Made by a program: the position numbers and the translations under genes. A DNA stretch of 64,000 bases, taken from the NCBI RefSeq assembly GCF_028369065.1, contig NZ_JAQNDA010000003.1, positions 364,807 through 428,806 on the forward strand. Reading direction: 5' to 3'. Origin of the DNA: Marinobacter sp. SS21 (GTDB lineage: Bacteria > Pseudomonadota > Gammaproteobacteria > Pseudomonadales > Oleiphilaceae). Under the pieces are notes generated by a model. That model saw only the letters and a list, made by a program, of their open reading frames with translations. It was not told where the DNA came from and searched no databases. Of this stretch, positions 52,043 through 62,113 are shown one piece after another (position 1 is the stretch's first letter; each line of letters opens with the position of its first letter).

Positions 52043-55000
52043 TCAGAAATCACGGGTATAGAAAATATCCAGCGACGCGGCCAAGCCGCTGGCTGCTTCC
52101 AGGTAGAAGTAGCGCCCCAGATCGTAACGCAGTGCCACCGTCGATATCGGATCGAAGATGCCAACGCCATATCGAAGGCTCAGTTTGTCGGTGATATAGC
52201 CGCTGGCCACAACCGCAGCTTCCTCGCCGGAGCCCTCGGTTTCCAGAATGAATTCCTCAATGCCAATTTCCTCACCGATCTTCTGGGTCACCTTGCTGGC
52301 CTGGGTCAAACCAAGGGAAATAGCCGCCTGGCTGACCTGGCCTTGGTCCCCCTCCGAGCGCAAGGGGCGCCCGAGAATGACATAAGACAGAGCATCACCC
52401 TGAGACATGGACGGCTCGGAGAACACATCGGTCTGAGGCTCGGACACCGGACCGGATAATCGAATGCCCGCGACGACGGTATCCACTTTCCGGATCGCCT
52501 CTATGTCCAGATAGGGCTCCGCTAACGGACCGACAAACACCAGGCGGGCCCGACGCAGCTCAAGCTCCTGGCCATAGGCTTCGAAGGTGCCATGTGTCAA
52601 TTGGAGTACACCCCGGGTATCGAGGTTATTGCCCAGCCGGAGGGTTCCCTCAAGGTCGCCCAACACCCCGAAACCGTCGAAGCTGACCTGGTCCTCCCCG
52701 ACGGACACCATCACATCCATCAGGATCGAACGTACCACCGGCTCTTGCGCCGCCTCGCCGACGATCACTTCGTCCTCGGAGACCGCAACCGCCTGTTCCG
52801 GCAAACGACGGATTTTCACCGTCCCTCTGGGCACGGCCAGACTCCCGCTGACCTGGAGGGCGCCATTGGCGAACCGTACCGACAGATCCGGTTCCAGTTC
52901 CAAATCCGCATAGGGTTCATAGGTGATCGGCAAGCGCGAACCCCGAACATTCATGCTCACCGAGGGCTTATCGCCCCAATTCAGCTCACCATCCAGCTGC
53001 CCCTCACTTCGATCACTGCTTTTCCAACGCCCACTCACATCGGCGGATCGCCCTCGCAGTTCAAGACCCAGTGCCACATCTTCCAGCGGGATCGGCACCC
53101 GCTGGTCGATGAGCTGCCCCTGACTCAGCGCCACTTCGCCATAGACCTGTGGCGCTTGCAGCGGACCGGCAAGACGACCGCTGCCATCAAGCCGGCCACC
53201 GACAGACTCCAGATCAAGAAGCGGGCCCAGCAGGGTCAAATCGAGGCCCTGCAATTCAAACCGTCCGTCCATGGGATACCCCTCTTGGCTGGGGTCCAGC
53301 CTGACCTGACTGCTAAAGGTGCCAAGCTCTGGCCCGGCCAGATCAACCGCAATCGTTGCATCCGTCGGCGTTAATGTGAGCTGGGCAGACAGCTTCTCGT
53401 AGGCGATGGCGTGCCACTCATCCACTAGATAGACATCGAACGAGCCTCGCTCAGCCTGCAGGTTGATCAGACCGTTCGGGTCTTGATCCGGCAGCGACAA
53501 CGACAAGCCACCGCTCAGTAGCGATTGCCACCGCAGGGTATCCGGCAACAACGGTGCCAGGGCAGAGGTCGGAAACTGGCTGAGCTGGTAGCGGATCTGT
53601 AGCTCGGGCATGAGCACCTGCTCGTCGGCACAGACCGTACTCTGCTTCCAGCGCCAGCAATGCCCCCCCAGGGTGAGGCGGTTATCGAGCTGATAGGCAA
53701 TGGCCATGGGTCGCTGAAGTGCCCACCGTTGCTCTTGCTCGGGGAGTGCAAGCAGGCCCTCGGTCAGTTGCCCGAGCCAGCCATTGTGCCAACTGCCGGA
53801 TGCCGCCAGTTGGGTGATCAGCTCCCGCTGCCGGGATTCCAGCGTCACCACATGCTCCTCGACGGTACCGGTCAGGGACAGCGCCACCCGGTCTATCGAC
53901 TGGCCAGCGAAGGTCAACGTCCGTGCCTCAGCGCTGGCGTCCACCGATTCGCCCTTGGACAGGGTTGCCGCCAGCGTCAGGCTATCGAGGGTGGCCGAGT
54001 CCCCCCAGGCCAATCCGGAGCCCGTGGCCCGCAGTTCTCCGTCAAGCGCATCCGGGGCTCCGCTAACCCGGAGGCGTGCCGAAAGTTGCCCTGCCAGCTC
54101 AGGGAGCAAAGCGGCCGGATCAGGGAACGCCAGGCTCAATTGGCCGGACACCTGCTCCCCCCACTCGCCCTTCGCCTGGAGCTGGTTGGCACCGACGTTA
54201 AGGGTAGCGTCAGACACCGTCCAGCCCTCCCCTTGGCCGCTTACTGTCCCCCGGCTGCTGGCATCCTGCCCTTGCCAACGCCCGTCCAGCCGCCAAGCGG
54301 CCGCCAGCTGAAGACCGCCCTCATCCAGGCGACCGGTGCTGGTGACCTCCCCGTTGATCTGGGCCTGGAGCCAGGGCAGCCAGTACCCGGGATCAAACTG
54401 GTCCAGATTCAAACGACCGTCCCAGGCCATCGCCTCGGCATAGTCCACAGCCACCTCGCCTCTAGCCTTGCCGGCCCCCGTGGTCAGGATCAGACGATCC
54501 AGCCGCACCGATGCCAGATCGCCCACCGCGCGTCCTGTCAGCGACGCTTCGCCCATGGGCCCGGAAACGGCCGCCTCCAGGTCGGCCTGGTAGGCGCCGT
54601 TGTCATACCGGCCCTCAACCATCAGGGTTTCCAGCTTGACTGCAGCAGGCGCCAGGTCTGGCCACAGTGAGTACCAGGGGAATCGCTGCAGTTCCGCCTT
54701 GGCTTCGGCAACCAGGCCTTCCTGCCAGGAAAGATCACCATGCAATGCCCATTGCCCGGCAGCGGCGTCCGCGCTGGCCGGGGACTCGAGTGTGAGCCGC
54801 AGTTCGTTCACAGCGCTCGTGGTCAACAGGCCCTGGACGTCGGCTTGAACCGGTCCTTCAGTCCCTTCCAGGGTCGCCCGGCTGCGCGTGCGGAACCCCT
54901 GCGCCAGACTCCCCTGCAACGAGATGCTCCAGTCATGGAGCGTCAACGTCTCCGGCAGGGTATCCAGCGTCCGGAATCGCGGCGAGGTCAGCTTGAGCTG

Positions 55001-55744
55001 GGCCGGAAGGGTGGAATCCAGTGGCTTGACGGAACCCTGCAACTGGGCGGATAAATACCCCGCACTGGCACCGGTGACGCGCAACGCCTCGACGCTTCCG
55101 GCAAGTTCCAGGTCCACTCGCCATTCATCACCGTGCGGCGGCGGCAACTCAGCAACGACGCTCAGATTCAAGGGCCAGTCACCCCGCGTCTCCACCCGCC
55201 CCTGGGCCGACACGCTGATGTCGTCAAGCTGGTAGTGGAGATGATCGATGATCCAGGCTGAACCACTGGACGACGCCGCCAGCTTGGCGTTGGTCCACAC
55301 CGTATTGCCGTTGAGCGCCAACGGCCCCAGATGGATGTCGCCGACCACCAAGGCAATTGGCAGTTCAAGAGCGGGGAGTTGAACCTGAGTTGATGGCTCA
55401 GTGCCGTTGTCGGGCTGAGTGTCGAGACGAATGCGTTCAGCCCGCAAGACATCGAGGCAGAGACGCTTCTGCAACAGGCAGCTTGGCGACCAGTCAACGA
55501 ATGGCGCAACCAGCTCCAGCTCAACACCATAACCGCGCCAGCGGAGCCACTGGGCTTGCCATTGCCCCAGCAGGGTGCCCTGGTCGCCGCGAATCTCGAG
55601 CCCGGGCACCTGGCCGAGCACCCAACGGGTGCCCGGGTCGGAGCGCAGCGCCATAATCAGCGCGGTGACGACAAGGACCAGCAATACCACCACCAGCAGC
55701 AGGCTCCCGCCCAGCCATCGCAACCAGTGGACATGACGCTTCAT
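52043..55744 (-). CDS. tamB: TamB, AsmA-like lipid-transfer / outer-membrane assembly protein
   Basis: 1233 residues. One N-terminal membrane anchor (about 10-32) is followed by a very long beta-rich periplasmic body (repeating beta-groove) and the conserved C-terminal DUF490/TamB domain (about 870-1233), with GTLRLGNNLDTRGVLQLTHG and SYVILGRPLRSEGDQGQ. It bridges inner and outer membranes with TamA and is implicated in phospholipid transport and autotransporter assembly. It overlaps tamA by 4 bp (ATGA). Confidence 0.95.
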   Translation of the reverse strand: MKRHVHWLRWLGGSLLLVVVLLVLVVTALIMALRSDPGTRWVLGQVPGLEIRGDQGTLLGQWQAQWLRWRGYGVELELVAPFVDWSPSCLLQKRLCLDVLRAERIRLDTQPDNGTEPSTQVQLPALELPIALVVGDIHLGPLALNGNTVWTNAKLAASSSGSAWIIDHLHYQLDDISVSAQGRVETRGDWPLNLSVVAELPPPHGDEWRVDLELAGSVEALRVTGASAGYLSAQLQGSVKPLDSTLPAQLKLTSPRFRTLDTLPETLTLHDWSISLQGSLAQGFRTRSRATLEGTEGPVQADVQGLLTTSAVNELRLTLESPASADAAAGQWALHGDLSWQEGLVAEAKAELQRFPWYSLWPDLAPAAVKLETLMVEGRYDNGAYQADLEAAVSGPMGEASLTGRAVGDLASVRLDRLILTTGAGKARGEVAVDYAEAMAWDGRLNLDQFDPGYWLPWLQAQINGEVTSTGRLDEGGLQLAAAWRLDGRWQGQDASSRGTVSGQGEGWTVSDATLNVGANQLQAKGEWGEQVSGQLSLAFPDPAALLPELAGQLSARLRVSGAPDALDGELRATGSGLAWGDSATLDSLTLAATLSKGESVDASAEARTLTFAGQSIDRVALSLTGTVEEHVVTLESRQRELITQLAASGSWHNGWLGQLTEGLLALPEQEQRWALQRPMAIAYQLDNRLTLGGHCWRWKQSTVCADEQVLMPELQIRYQLSQFPTSALAPLLPDTLRWQSLLSGGLSLSLPDQDPNGLINLQAERGSFDVYLVDEWHAIAYEKLSAQLTLTPTDATIAVDLAGPELGTFSSQVRLDPSQEGYPMDGRFELQGLDLTLLGPLLDLESVGGRLDGSGRLAGPLQAPQVYGEVALSQGQLIDQRVPIPLEDVALGLELRGRSADVSGRWKSSDRSEGQLDGELNWGDKPSVSMNVRGSRLPITYEPYADLELEPDLSVRFANGALQVSGSLAVPRGTVKIRRLPEQAVAVSEDEVIVGEAAQEPVVRSILMDVMVSVGEDQVSFDGFGVLGDLEGTLRLGNNLDTRGVLQLTHGTFEAYGQELELRRARLVFVGPLAEPYLDIEAIRKVDTVVAGIRLSGPVSEPQTDVFSEPSMSQGDALSYVILGRPLRSEGDQGQVSQAAISLGLTQASKVTQKIGEEIGIEEFILETEGSGEEAAVVASGYITDKLSLRYGVGIFDPISTVALRYDLGRYFYLEAASGLAASLDIFYTRDF

Positions 55745-57474
55745 AGTTCCGGCCCCATGGAGAAATGCACCCGCCATTCACCCCCGAACTCGGGATCCAG
55801 ACCCTTGGCGATGTCGAAGCGAAGCGGGCCCACCGGGCTCACCCAGCGCACCCCCATGCCAACGCCATTGGCCAGGGGGTCGAATGGGTTATCGATGGCA
55901 TTACCCCGATCATAGAACACGGCCGCACGCCAACGTTCAAACAGCTCATACTGGTATTCCAGACTGCCTACCAAAAGATAGCGCCCCCCCACCAGCGAGC
56001 CATCGCTGTCCTCGGGTGACAGGGTTTCATAGCCATACCCTCTTACACTCTGGTCGCCACCGGCAAAGAAACGCAGAGACGGCGGCACATCGTCAAAACT
56101 GTTGGTTGCCACGCCGCCGAACTGAAAGCGGCCAAGGAAACGGTGCTTGTCGGCCAGGGTGATCAACCCCTTGAGCAGAACGCTGACGTGGAGAATATCG
56201 GCATCCGACAGGGCGGCCCGGTGAGAGCCGGTCACGTCGAATTGAAGGCGATAACCTCGCGAGGGATCAAGGGCGGTATCCGCCCTTAACTTGGAGTAGC
56301 CGGCGCCTGGCAAAAACAGCGAACTGGTGGTGGACGGGTCGTCACCGATCCGAAACCGTTCGCCTTCCCAGCGCATGGACAGGATCTGCAGCCAGCCGTT
56401 GTCCAGTTCATGCTGCCATTGCTGGCCCAGCGTCAGCCGTTCCGATTCCACATCCTCGATGTGTTCACGCTGATAGCCGGCCGACAACCGAATCAAATCG
56501 GTCATCGGCGGATCCAGGGGCAGTTCGTACCAGGTGCTCAGGCTCTGGCGAGGCACCGACAACTCTGTTTCGGCGCCACGACGGTGGCCCATTTCATTGA
56601 TCCAGTGCTCCCGCCAGGTGCCTCGAAAGCGCGGGCCCACGTCGGTTGAGAAGCCCACACCAGCCGACACCGAGCGGGGCTGCCTTATGGAGAGTCGAAC
56701 CTTGACGGGAATGACAAAATCGTCCGCCTCCGCGGGATTGGCGTCCACCAGCACCTCACGGAAATAGCCGCTATTGGACAAATCCCCGTTCAGCGTCGCC
56801 ACCTTGTCGGCATGGTACGGCTCCCCCGGCGAGATGGTGACAAACTGGCGTAACAGCGGCAGGCCAATTTCCGTATCCCCGGTAAAGCGGACCTCGCCCA
56901 GCCGGTAGCGCTCACCGCTGTCGAACGCCAGCTCCATATCCGCGACCCGCTGTTCGGGATCAACCGTCAGACGATGGCTGGAAAAGTCACCATCGAAATA
57001 CCCCAGTCTCAGGGCTCGGTTGCGGATGGTCTGGCGCAGTGCGTCGTAATGCCCGTGATTGAGCACGTCACCCACCGCCGGTTTTTCCGGCAGCACCGGC
57101 AGGAAGGTCGGGTCATTCCGCGCCGGTCCGTTGATGGTGACGGAAACCGAACGAATATGCACCGGCGCACCAGGCGTTACCGTGAGGCGCACCTTGGGCA
57201 ACTCGGTTGGCAGCATTTCCCACTCAATCGTGGGCTGGTAGTAACCGAGCGCACGCAATGCGTCGGTCACTTGCCGAACCGCGGTGGGCACGTATCGGCG
57301 CAGGCGCTGCTCACTGCGCCCTTCCACCTCGCCGATGAACGCCTCGGCATTGTCCTGCAGGCCGGGATAGTCGCCAAGCACCTTCACCTCCACCTGCTGG
57401 GCATACAGCACCGACCCTGACAGCCACAACGCGGCCGCAATCAGTACCCTAAACGTCCGTGTTCTCGCAGACAT
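55741..57474 (-). CDS. tamA: TamA, Omp85-family outer-membrane protein
   Basis: 577 residues. A signal peptide (to about residue 25, SVLYA) is followed by three POTRA domains (about 27-265) and a C-terminal 16-strand barrel. Omp85 motifs are FFAGGDQSVRGYGYETLSPE (the VRGY lid-loop) and GVGMGVRWVSPVGPLRFDIA. It partners with TamB. It starts at an ATG overlapping the upstream PAQR stop. Confidence 0.95.
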   Translation of the reverse strand: MSARTRTFRVLIAAALWLSGSVLYAQQVEVKVLGDYPGLQDNAEAFIGEVEGRSEQRLRRYVPTAVRQVTDALRALGYYQPTIEWEMLPTELPKVRLTVTPGAPVHIRSVSVTINGPARNDPTFLPVLPEKPAVGDVLNHGHYDALRQTIRNRALRLGYFDGDFSSHRLTVDPEQRVADMELAFDSGERYRLGEVRFTGDTEIGLPLLRQFVTISPGEPYHADKVATLNGDLSNSGYFREVLVDANPAEADDFVIPVKVRLSIRQPRSVSAGVGFSTDVGPRFRGTWREHWINEMGHRRGAETELSVPRQSLSTWYELPLDPPMTDLIRLSAGYQREHIEDVESERLTLGQQWQHELDNGWLQILSMRWEGERFRIGDDPSTTSSLFLPGAGYSKLRADTALDPSRGYRLQFDVTGSHRAALSDADILHVSVLLKGLITLADKHRFLGRFQFGGVATNSFDDVPPSLRFFAGGDQSVRGYGYETLSPEDSDGSLVGGRYLLVGSLEYQYELFERWRAAVFYDRGNAIDNPFDPLANGVGMGVRWVSPVGPLRFDIAKGLDPEFGGEWRVHFSMGPEL

Positions 57475-58136
57475 CAGGCGGTATAGCCGTTCAGCACCCC
57501 ATGGTAGATGGCGAAGAAATGACAGGTGCTGCCGCCCACCACAAACAGGTGCCAGATCGCATGGTTATAGGGAATCGCCTTGATCAGATAGAACACCACA
57601 CCCAGCGTGTAGGTAATGCCGCCTGCAACCACCAGCCACAGCCCCAGGCTGTTGACACTGTCTGCTAATTCGCGGGAGGCCACCACCACCAGCCAGCCCA
57701 TCAGCAGGTAAATGGTGATCTGTAGGGGCTTGAAGCGGTGCCCGAAGACCAGCTTCAGCACGATGCCGGCAACCGCCAACCCCCAAATGATGGCGAACAG
57801 CGTCCAACCGATACCCCCGCGCATGTTGACCAACAAAAAGGGCGTATAGGTACCGGCGATCAGCAAAAAAATGGCGCAGTGATCCACCATCTTGAAGACC
57901 TTGCGTACCTCGTAGCGCCGGGCCGAATGGTACAGGGTGGAGGCCAGGAACAGCAGTGTCATACTGGTACCGTAGATGCTGAAGCTGACAATCTTCCAGA
58001 CATCTTGCTTTTCCACCGCCAAGACCAGCAACACCACCATACCGGCCACGCTGGCCAGGGCCGCCACCCCGTGCGTTAGCTGGTTTAACCACTCCTCAAC
58101 CTTCGGGTATGGCTCCAACGAAACCGACTGTGACAC
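57474..58136 (-). CDS. PAQR/hemolysin-III-family membrane protein
   Basis: 220 residues, seven membrane helices. The family's conserved metal-site residues are present: STLYHSARR (Ser/His) near 70, VDHCAIFLLIAGTYTPF (Asp) near 85, and HLFVVGGSTCHFFAIYHG (two His) near 200. Bacterial members have been linked to membrane homeostasis, which would suit the coupled tamAB genes. A GTG at 58136 with GGGGAGA upstream is the best start. It overlaps the tamA start (TGATG). Confidence 0.88.
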   Translation of the reverse strand: MSQSVSLEPYPKVEEWLNQLTHGVAALASVAGMVVLLVLAVEKQDVWKIVSFSIYGTSMTLLFLASTLYHSARRYEVRKVFKMVDHCAIFLLIAGTYTPFLLVNMRGGIGWTLFAIIWGLAVAGIVLKLVFGHRFKPLQITIYLLMGWLVVVASRELADSVNSLGLWLVVAGGITYTLGVVFYLIKAIPYNHAIWHLFVVGGSTCHFFAIYHGVLNGYTA

Positions 58137-58282
58137 GCGCTGTCTCCCCAATGCTCAAATTGCCAGACCGAACTCCAGAATCCGGACCTGATCGCTCCTA
58201 AACTGTGAGTGTAACGCCTGCCGGTCCGCTTAAGAACCTTTGTCGGCCCCCCAGTGCGCGGCAATTGACCCGACTGCCCCGG

Positions 58283-58312
58283 GGCCTCGCCGATCATGCC
58301 AATGGCGAGGCC
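58283..58312 (+). other. Hairpin in the acyl-CoA dehydrogenase leader
   Basis: GGCCTCGCC and GGCGAGGCC form a 9-bp perfect stem with a 12-base loop about 60 bp upstream of the first acyl-CoA dehydrogenase. No U-run follows, so it is more likely a leader structure or operator than a terminator. Confidence 0.35.
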
Positions 58313-58370
58313 TGAGCCTGGTTACATGATCGAAAGACAGCGCCACAACAACAATTAAAGGAGTTACTCG

Positions 58371-59675
58371 ATGAACCGAGATCCGATCGGCCTTGCCCTG
58401 TCTGCGATGAACAGACTGGCCGCCAGTACCTGGCTGGACCGTCTGGGCATGCGCAGTCCGGTGGAAAAGGTCGCGTATCAGGGCACCAAGGCCGGATTTC
58501 GAACCCTTGCGATGGCCTCCCGCGAGTACAAGCGCGTAAAGGGCTGGCTGCCCCGAAATCGACTTCCAAACCAGACCGCCCGCGATCTCTTCGATCTGAA
58601 CCTGGATCAGGACCAGCAACTCATTGTCGATAGCGTTCGCCGACTGGCTCTGGAAGCGCTACGCCCCGTCGCGGCCAGCGCCGACGAAGCGTCGGCAATA
58701 CCAGCCGACCTGTTTGAAGCAGCGGCGACCCTGGGTTTGCCGCTTTATGCCATCCCCGAGGAGTTTGGCGGCGTGGCACAAAGCCAGTCTCCGGTCAGCA
58801 GTGTGCTCATTGCAGAGCATCTGGCCTGGGGCGATATGGGTCTGGCCGCAGCACTGCTGGCGCCTTTCGGGTTCGCCCAGGCCGTCACCCAATGGGGAAC
58901 CGGCGAGCAACAATCACGGTACCTGCCTGCGTTCTGCGAGGATCTACCGCCAATCGCCACCATTGCCGTTGATGAACCCACCCCCCTGTTCGACCCGACC
59001 ACCCTGAAAACCACCGCCACCCGCACCAGCGATGGTTTCCGGCTGTCTGGCGTGAAAAACGGCGTGGTATTGGGGGATGTGAGCGAACTGATCCTGGTGG
59101 CGGCGCAGCTGGCGGGCAGCCCCCGGTTGTTTCTGGTTCCCGGGAACAGCAAGGGGCTACGAAAGCAAGCCGACCCGGGCATGGGCCTGCGGGCGGCCCA
59201 ACTGACCCGCCTGGAGCTGGATAACGTCAGGGTTCCGGCAGACGCCCTGCTTGGCGATGACGACTTCGACTACCTGAGCTTCCTTGATCGTGGCAGCCTG
59301 ATGCGGTGCGGCCTGGCCATCGGCTCGGCGCAAGCCATGCTGGACCACGTCATTCCTTACTGCAACGACCGCCAGGCCTTTGGCGAACCGATTAGCCATC
59401 GTCAATCGGTGGCGTTCATGATCAGCAACATGGCCATCGAGATCGACAGCATGCGCCTGATAACCTGGCGTGCCGCAAGTCGGGCCGAAACCGGCCTGGA
59501 CTGGCACCGGGAGGCCTGTCTGGCACGTACCCTGTGCAATGAGAAAGCCATGGAGATCGGCACCAACGGCATCCAGTTGCTGGGCGGCCACGGCTTTGTG
59601 AAGGAGCACCCGGTGGAACGTTGGTACCGGGATCTGCGATCCACCTCCGTACACTTTGGCGGCGTCCACGCCTGA
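58371..59675 (+). CDS. Acyl-CoA dehydrogenase family protein (probably non-catalytic partner)
   Basis: 434 residues. A 60-residue N-terminal extension is followed by the ACAD N-terminal helical domain (about 75-180), middle beta domain and C-terminal helices with GGHGFVKEHPVERWYRDLR near the end. The chain stops at HFGGVHA, so the usual C-terminal FEGT-type segment bearing the catalytic Glu is absent. GGAG precedes the ATG. A complete ACAD gene follows 13 bp downstream; the two may form an unequal heteromer. Substrate unknown. Confidence 0.85.
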   Translation: MNRDPIGLALSAMNRLAASTWLDRLGMRSPVEKVAYQGTKAGFRTLAMASREYKRVKGWLPRNRLPNQTARDLFDLNLDQDQQLIVDSVRRLALEALRPVAASADEASAIPADLFEAAATLGLPLYAIPEEFGGVAQSQSPVSSVLIAEHLAWGDMGLAAALLAPFGFAQAVTQWGTGEQQSRYLPAFCEDLPPIATIAVDEPTPLFDPTTLKTTATRTSDGFRLSGVKNGVVLGDVSELILVAAQLAGSPRLFLVPGNSKGLRKQADPGMGLRAAQLTRLELDNVRVPADALLGDDDFDYLSFLDRGSLMRCGLAIGSAQAMLDHVIPYCNDRQAFGEPISHRQSVAFMISNMAIEIDSMRLITWRAASRAETGLDWHREACLARTLCNEKAMEIGTNGIQLLGGHGFVKEHPVERWYRDLRSTSVHFGGVHA

Positions 59676-59688
59676 GGAGACCAACACT

Positions 59689-60894
59689 ATGTACCTGGAA
59701 ATTCCCCGTAAGTTTGGCCCCATCATCCACCAGGCCCAACAGGTCGCCCGTGAGGTCTTCCGTCCAATTTCCCGCAAGTACGACCGCGCCGAACACGCCT
59801 ACCCCAAGGAGTTGGACATGTTCGCTCATGTGGTCGATGGCATGAACGCCGGCGCGGGCGAAGCCGGTGCTGCCGGTGCCGCCAAACTGTCCCGCTCCAG
59901 CAACGGCAACGGCGGCGGCAATCGGAACGGCACCAACATGAACACGGTCCTCAGCCTGACCGAGGTGTGTTGGGGCGACGTGGGACTGGCGCTGTCCATT
60001 CCCCGCCAGGGGCTGGGTAATTCCGCCATCGCGGCGGTGGCCAACGAAGAACAGCTGGCGCGCTTCGGCGACACCTGGACCGCCATGGCGATCACCGAGC
60101 CCTCTGCCGGCTCCGACAGCGCCGCGATTCGCACCACCGCCACCGAGGATGGCGACCATTATGTGATCAACGGCGAAAAGATTTTCGTCACGGCCGGCGA
60201 TCGCGCGGATGCCGTCGTGGTATGGGCGAGCCTGGATCGAAGTCTGGGCCGGGCGGCCATCAAATCGTTCGTGGTGGAAAAAGGCACTCCAGGCATGACC
60301 GTGGAACGGCTGGAAAAGAAACTTGGTATCCGAGCCTCCGACACCGCCACCCTTCGTTTTGAGAATTGTCGGGTTCCCAAGGCCAACCTGTTGGGGGACC
60401 CCAGCGTCGATAAAGGCTTCGCTGGCGCCATGCAGACCTTTGACAACACCCGGCCGGTGGTAGCTGCCATGGCCATCGGGGTGGCGCGCGCAGCACTAGA
60501 AAAGACCAGGGAACTACTTGCCGGGGCCGGTCACAGGTTCCGCTACGCCGCCCAGCCCTGGAGCCTGCCGGCCATCGATCGTGAACTGCAGCTGTTGGAG
60601 GCGGAACTGGAAGCGGCTCGCCTGCTGACACTGCGAGCCGCCTGGATGGCCGATAACGGCGTGCCCAACTCCATGGAAGCGTCCATGGCGAAGGCCAAGG
60701 CCGGTCGCGTCGGCAACGCCATTACCCTGCGCTGCGTTGAGCTCTGTGGCAGTTTGGGATACAGCGAAACCGAGCTGCTGGAGAAGTGGGCCAGAGATTC
60801 GAAGATTCTTGACATCTTCGAGGGCACCCAACAAATTCAGCTACTTATCATCGCTCGCCGACTGCTAGACAAGTCGTCCAGCGAACTCAAATAG
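59689..60894 (+). CDS. Acyl-CoA dehydrogenase
   Basis: 401 residues. FAD-dependent ACAD features are AITEPSAGSDSAAIRTTA near residue 132, YVINGEKIFVTAGDRAD near 158, and the C-terminal ILDIFEGTQQIQLLIIARRL with the catalytic Glu in FEGT. It introduces a 2,3-double bond in an acyl-CoA. GAGGAG precedes the ATG. Coexpressed with the preceding incomplete-looking ACAD. Confidence 0.93.
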   Translation: MYLEIPRKFGPIIHQAQQVAREVFRPISRKYDRAEHAYPKELDMFAHVVDGMNAGAGEAGAAGAAKLSRSSNGNGGGNRNGTNMNTVLSLTEVCWGDVGLALSIPRQGLGNSAIAAVANEEQLARFGDTWTAMAITEPSAGSDSAAIRTTATEDGDHYVINGEKIFVTAGDRADAVVVWASLDRSLGRAAIKSFVVEKGTPGMTVERLEKKLGIRASDTATLRFENCRVPKANLLGDPSVDKGFAGAMQTFDNTRPVVAAMAIGVARAALEKTRELLAGAGHRFRYAAQPWSLPAIDRELQLLEAELEAARLLTLRAAWMADNGVPNSMEASMAKAKAGRVGNAITLRCVELCGSLGYSETELLEKWARDSKILDIFEGTQQIQLLIIARRLLDKSSSELK

Positions 60895-61087
60895 TCTAGT
60901 ATAGGGAGCTTCCGAATAACCCCTCGCGTACTCTGCGGGCCCTGAAACGCGCCTTTGAGTTGTTGCGCCGCTTGCACTGGACGACAACCATTGCCCTTTC
61001 GGGCCCAGCAGGGCCAGACCGGCAACAAGGCCAGCCTGGCTCATGCCAAACCTCGCAGATGCCTGGACACTCGATGAAGGCGACCTC

Positions 61088-62113
61088 ATGCTCACGATAA
61101 ACAGGGAGAACCTGCGAACCAGCCATCAGCTCGTCTGGTTAGTCATTGATTTTTTGATGCTCGGTTTGCTAATCCTCAATCTGGGACTGATCATTTTCGA
61201 CGCCATTTACGGGCTTAACGCCGTTCAGCAGCTGCTGGCCGAGCACGCCACCGGATTCAGGGACCTCTACCATCCGGTGCATGAAAACTTCTTGTTCTAT
61301 GATCTGCTCTTCGTCGCAGTCTTTCTCACCGAGTTTTTTCTGCGTTGGGGCTACGCCATCCGTGCCCGGGTCTATGACCGCTGGTATTTCTATCCATTCA
61401 TCCACTGGTACGACCTGGTGGGCTGCATCCCGGTCGGCAGTCTGCGTTTTCTCCGGGTGTTGCGGGTCATTTCCATTATCTATCGCCTGCACCAATACAA
61501 GATCATCGACATCACCCAATCCCGGATCTACCGTTTTTTCAGCTTTTACTACGAGGCATTCCTGGAAGAGCTGTCGGACCGGATCGTGATCAAGGTTCTG
61601 TCCGGGGTACAAAGCGAAGTTCAGCGTGGCTCTCCCCTGTTTGAGCGCATTCAGCACGATATCCTCTACCCTCGCAAGACCATGTTGACCGACTGGCTGT
61701 CCGGACGGATCGCCAAGGCGGCAAGCGAAGGCTACATGCCCAAACGGGGCGAACTGAGGGTCTATCTGGAGGAGCGGGTTGACGCCGCGCTGAAACAGAA
61801 CCTGGAACTGTCCCGCTTGCGTTACCTGCCCGTGGTCGGGCCAACCATTCAGGAAACCCTGGAAGACGCCGTCGGTGACATTGTCGCCAACGTCATCCAC
61901 CAGATCCTGGAGGACTTGGCCTCTACCGGCAATCATGCCTTCGTGGAGGACATTGTGGACGTGCTGTTGCCGGCGCCCGCCGCCACCGAGCCCCGCCACC
62001 AGCAGAGCGAGGCATTAATTTCACTCATCCACGACATCATCGAAGCCATCAAGAGCCAGGTCCGCGTCAAGCACTGGCGCGCTGACCTGAAAGCACAGAA
62101 GGATACTCCGTGA
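61088..62113 (+). CDS. Voltage-sensor-like membrane protein
   Basis: 341 residues. Four membrane helices occupy about residues 15-150; the fourth reads SLRFLRVLRVISIIYRLHQY, an S4-like spacing of arginines. No pore domain or selectivity filter follows; instead a mostly helical cytoplasmic region (about 160-341). Similar Pseudomonas/Marinobacter proteins are labelled ion transporter. The ATG at 61088 (GAAGG upstream) was preferred; an ATG at 61043 is possible. The end overlaps the amidase start (GTGA). Confidence 0.7.
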   Translation: MLTINRENLRTSHQLVWLVIDFLMLGLLILNLGLIIFDAIYGLNAVQQLLAEHATGFRDLYHPVHENFLFYDLLFVAVFLTEFFLRWGYAIRARVYDRWYFYPFIHWYDLVGCIPVGSLRFLRVLRVISIIYRLHQYKIIDITQSRIYRFFSFYYEAFLEELSDRIVIKVLSGVQSEVQRGSPLFERIQHDILYPRKTMLTDWLSGRIAKAASEGYMPKRGELRVYLEERVDAALKQNLELSRLRYLPVVGPTIQETLEDAVGDIVANVIHQILEDLASTGNHAFVEDIVDVLLPAPAATEPRHQQSEALISLIHDIIEAIKSQVRVKHWRADLKAQKDTP

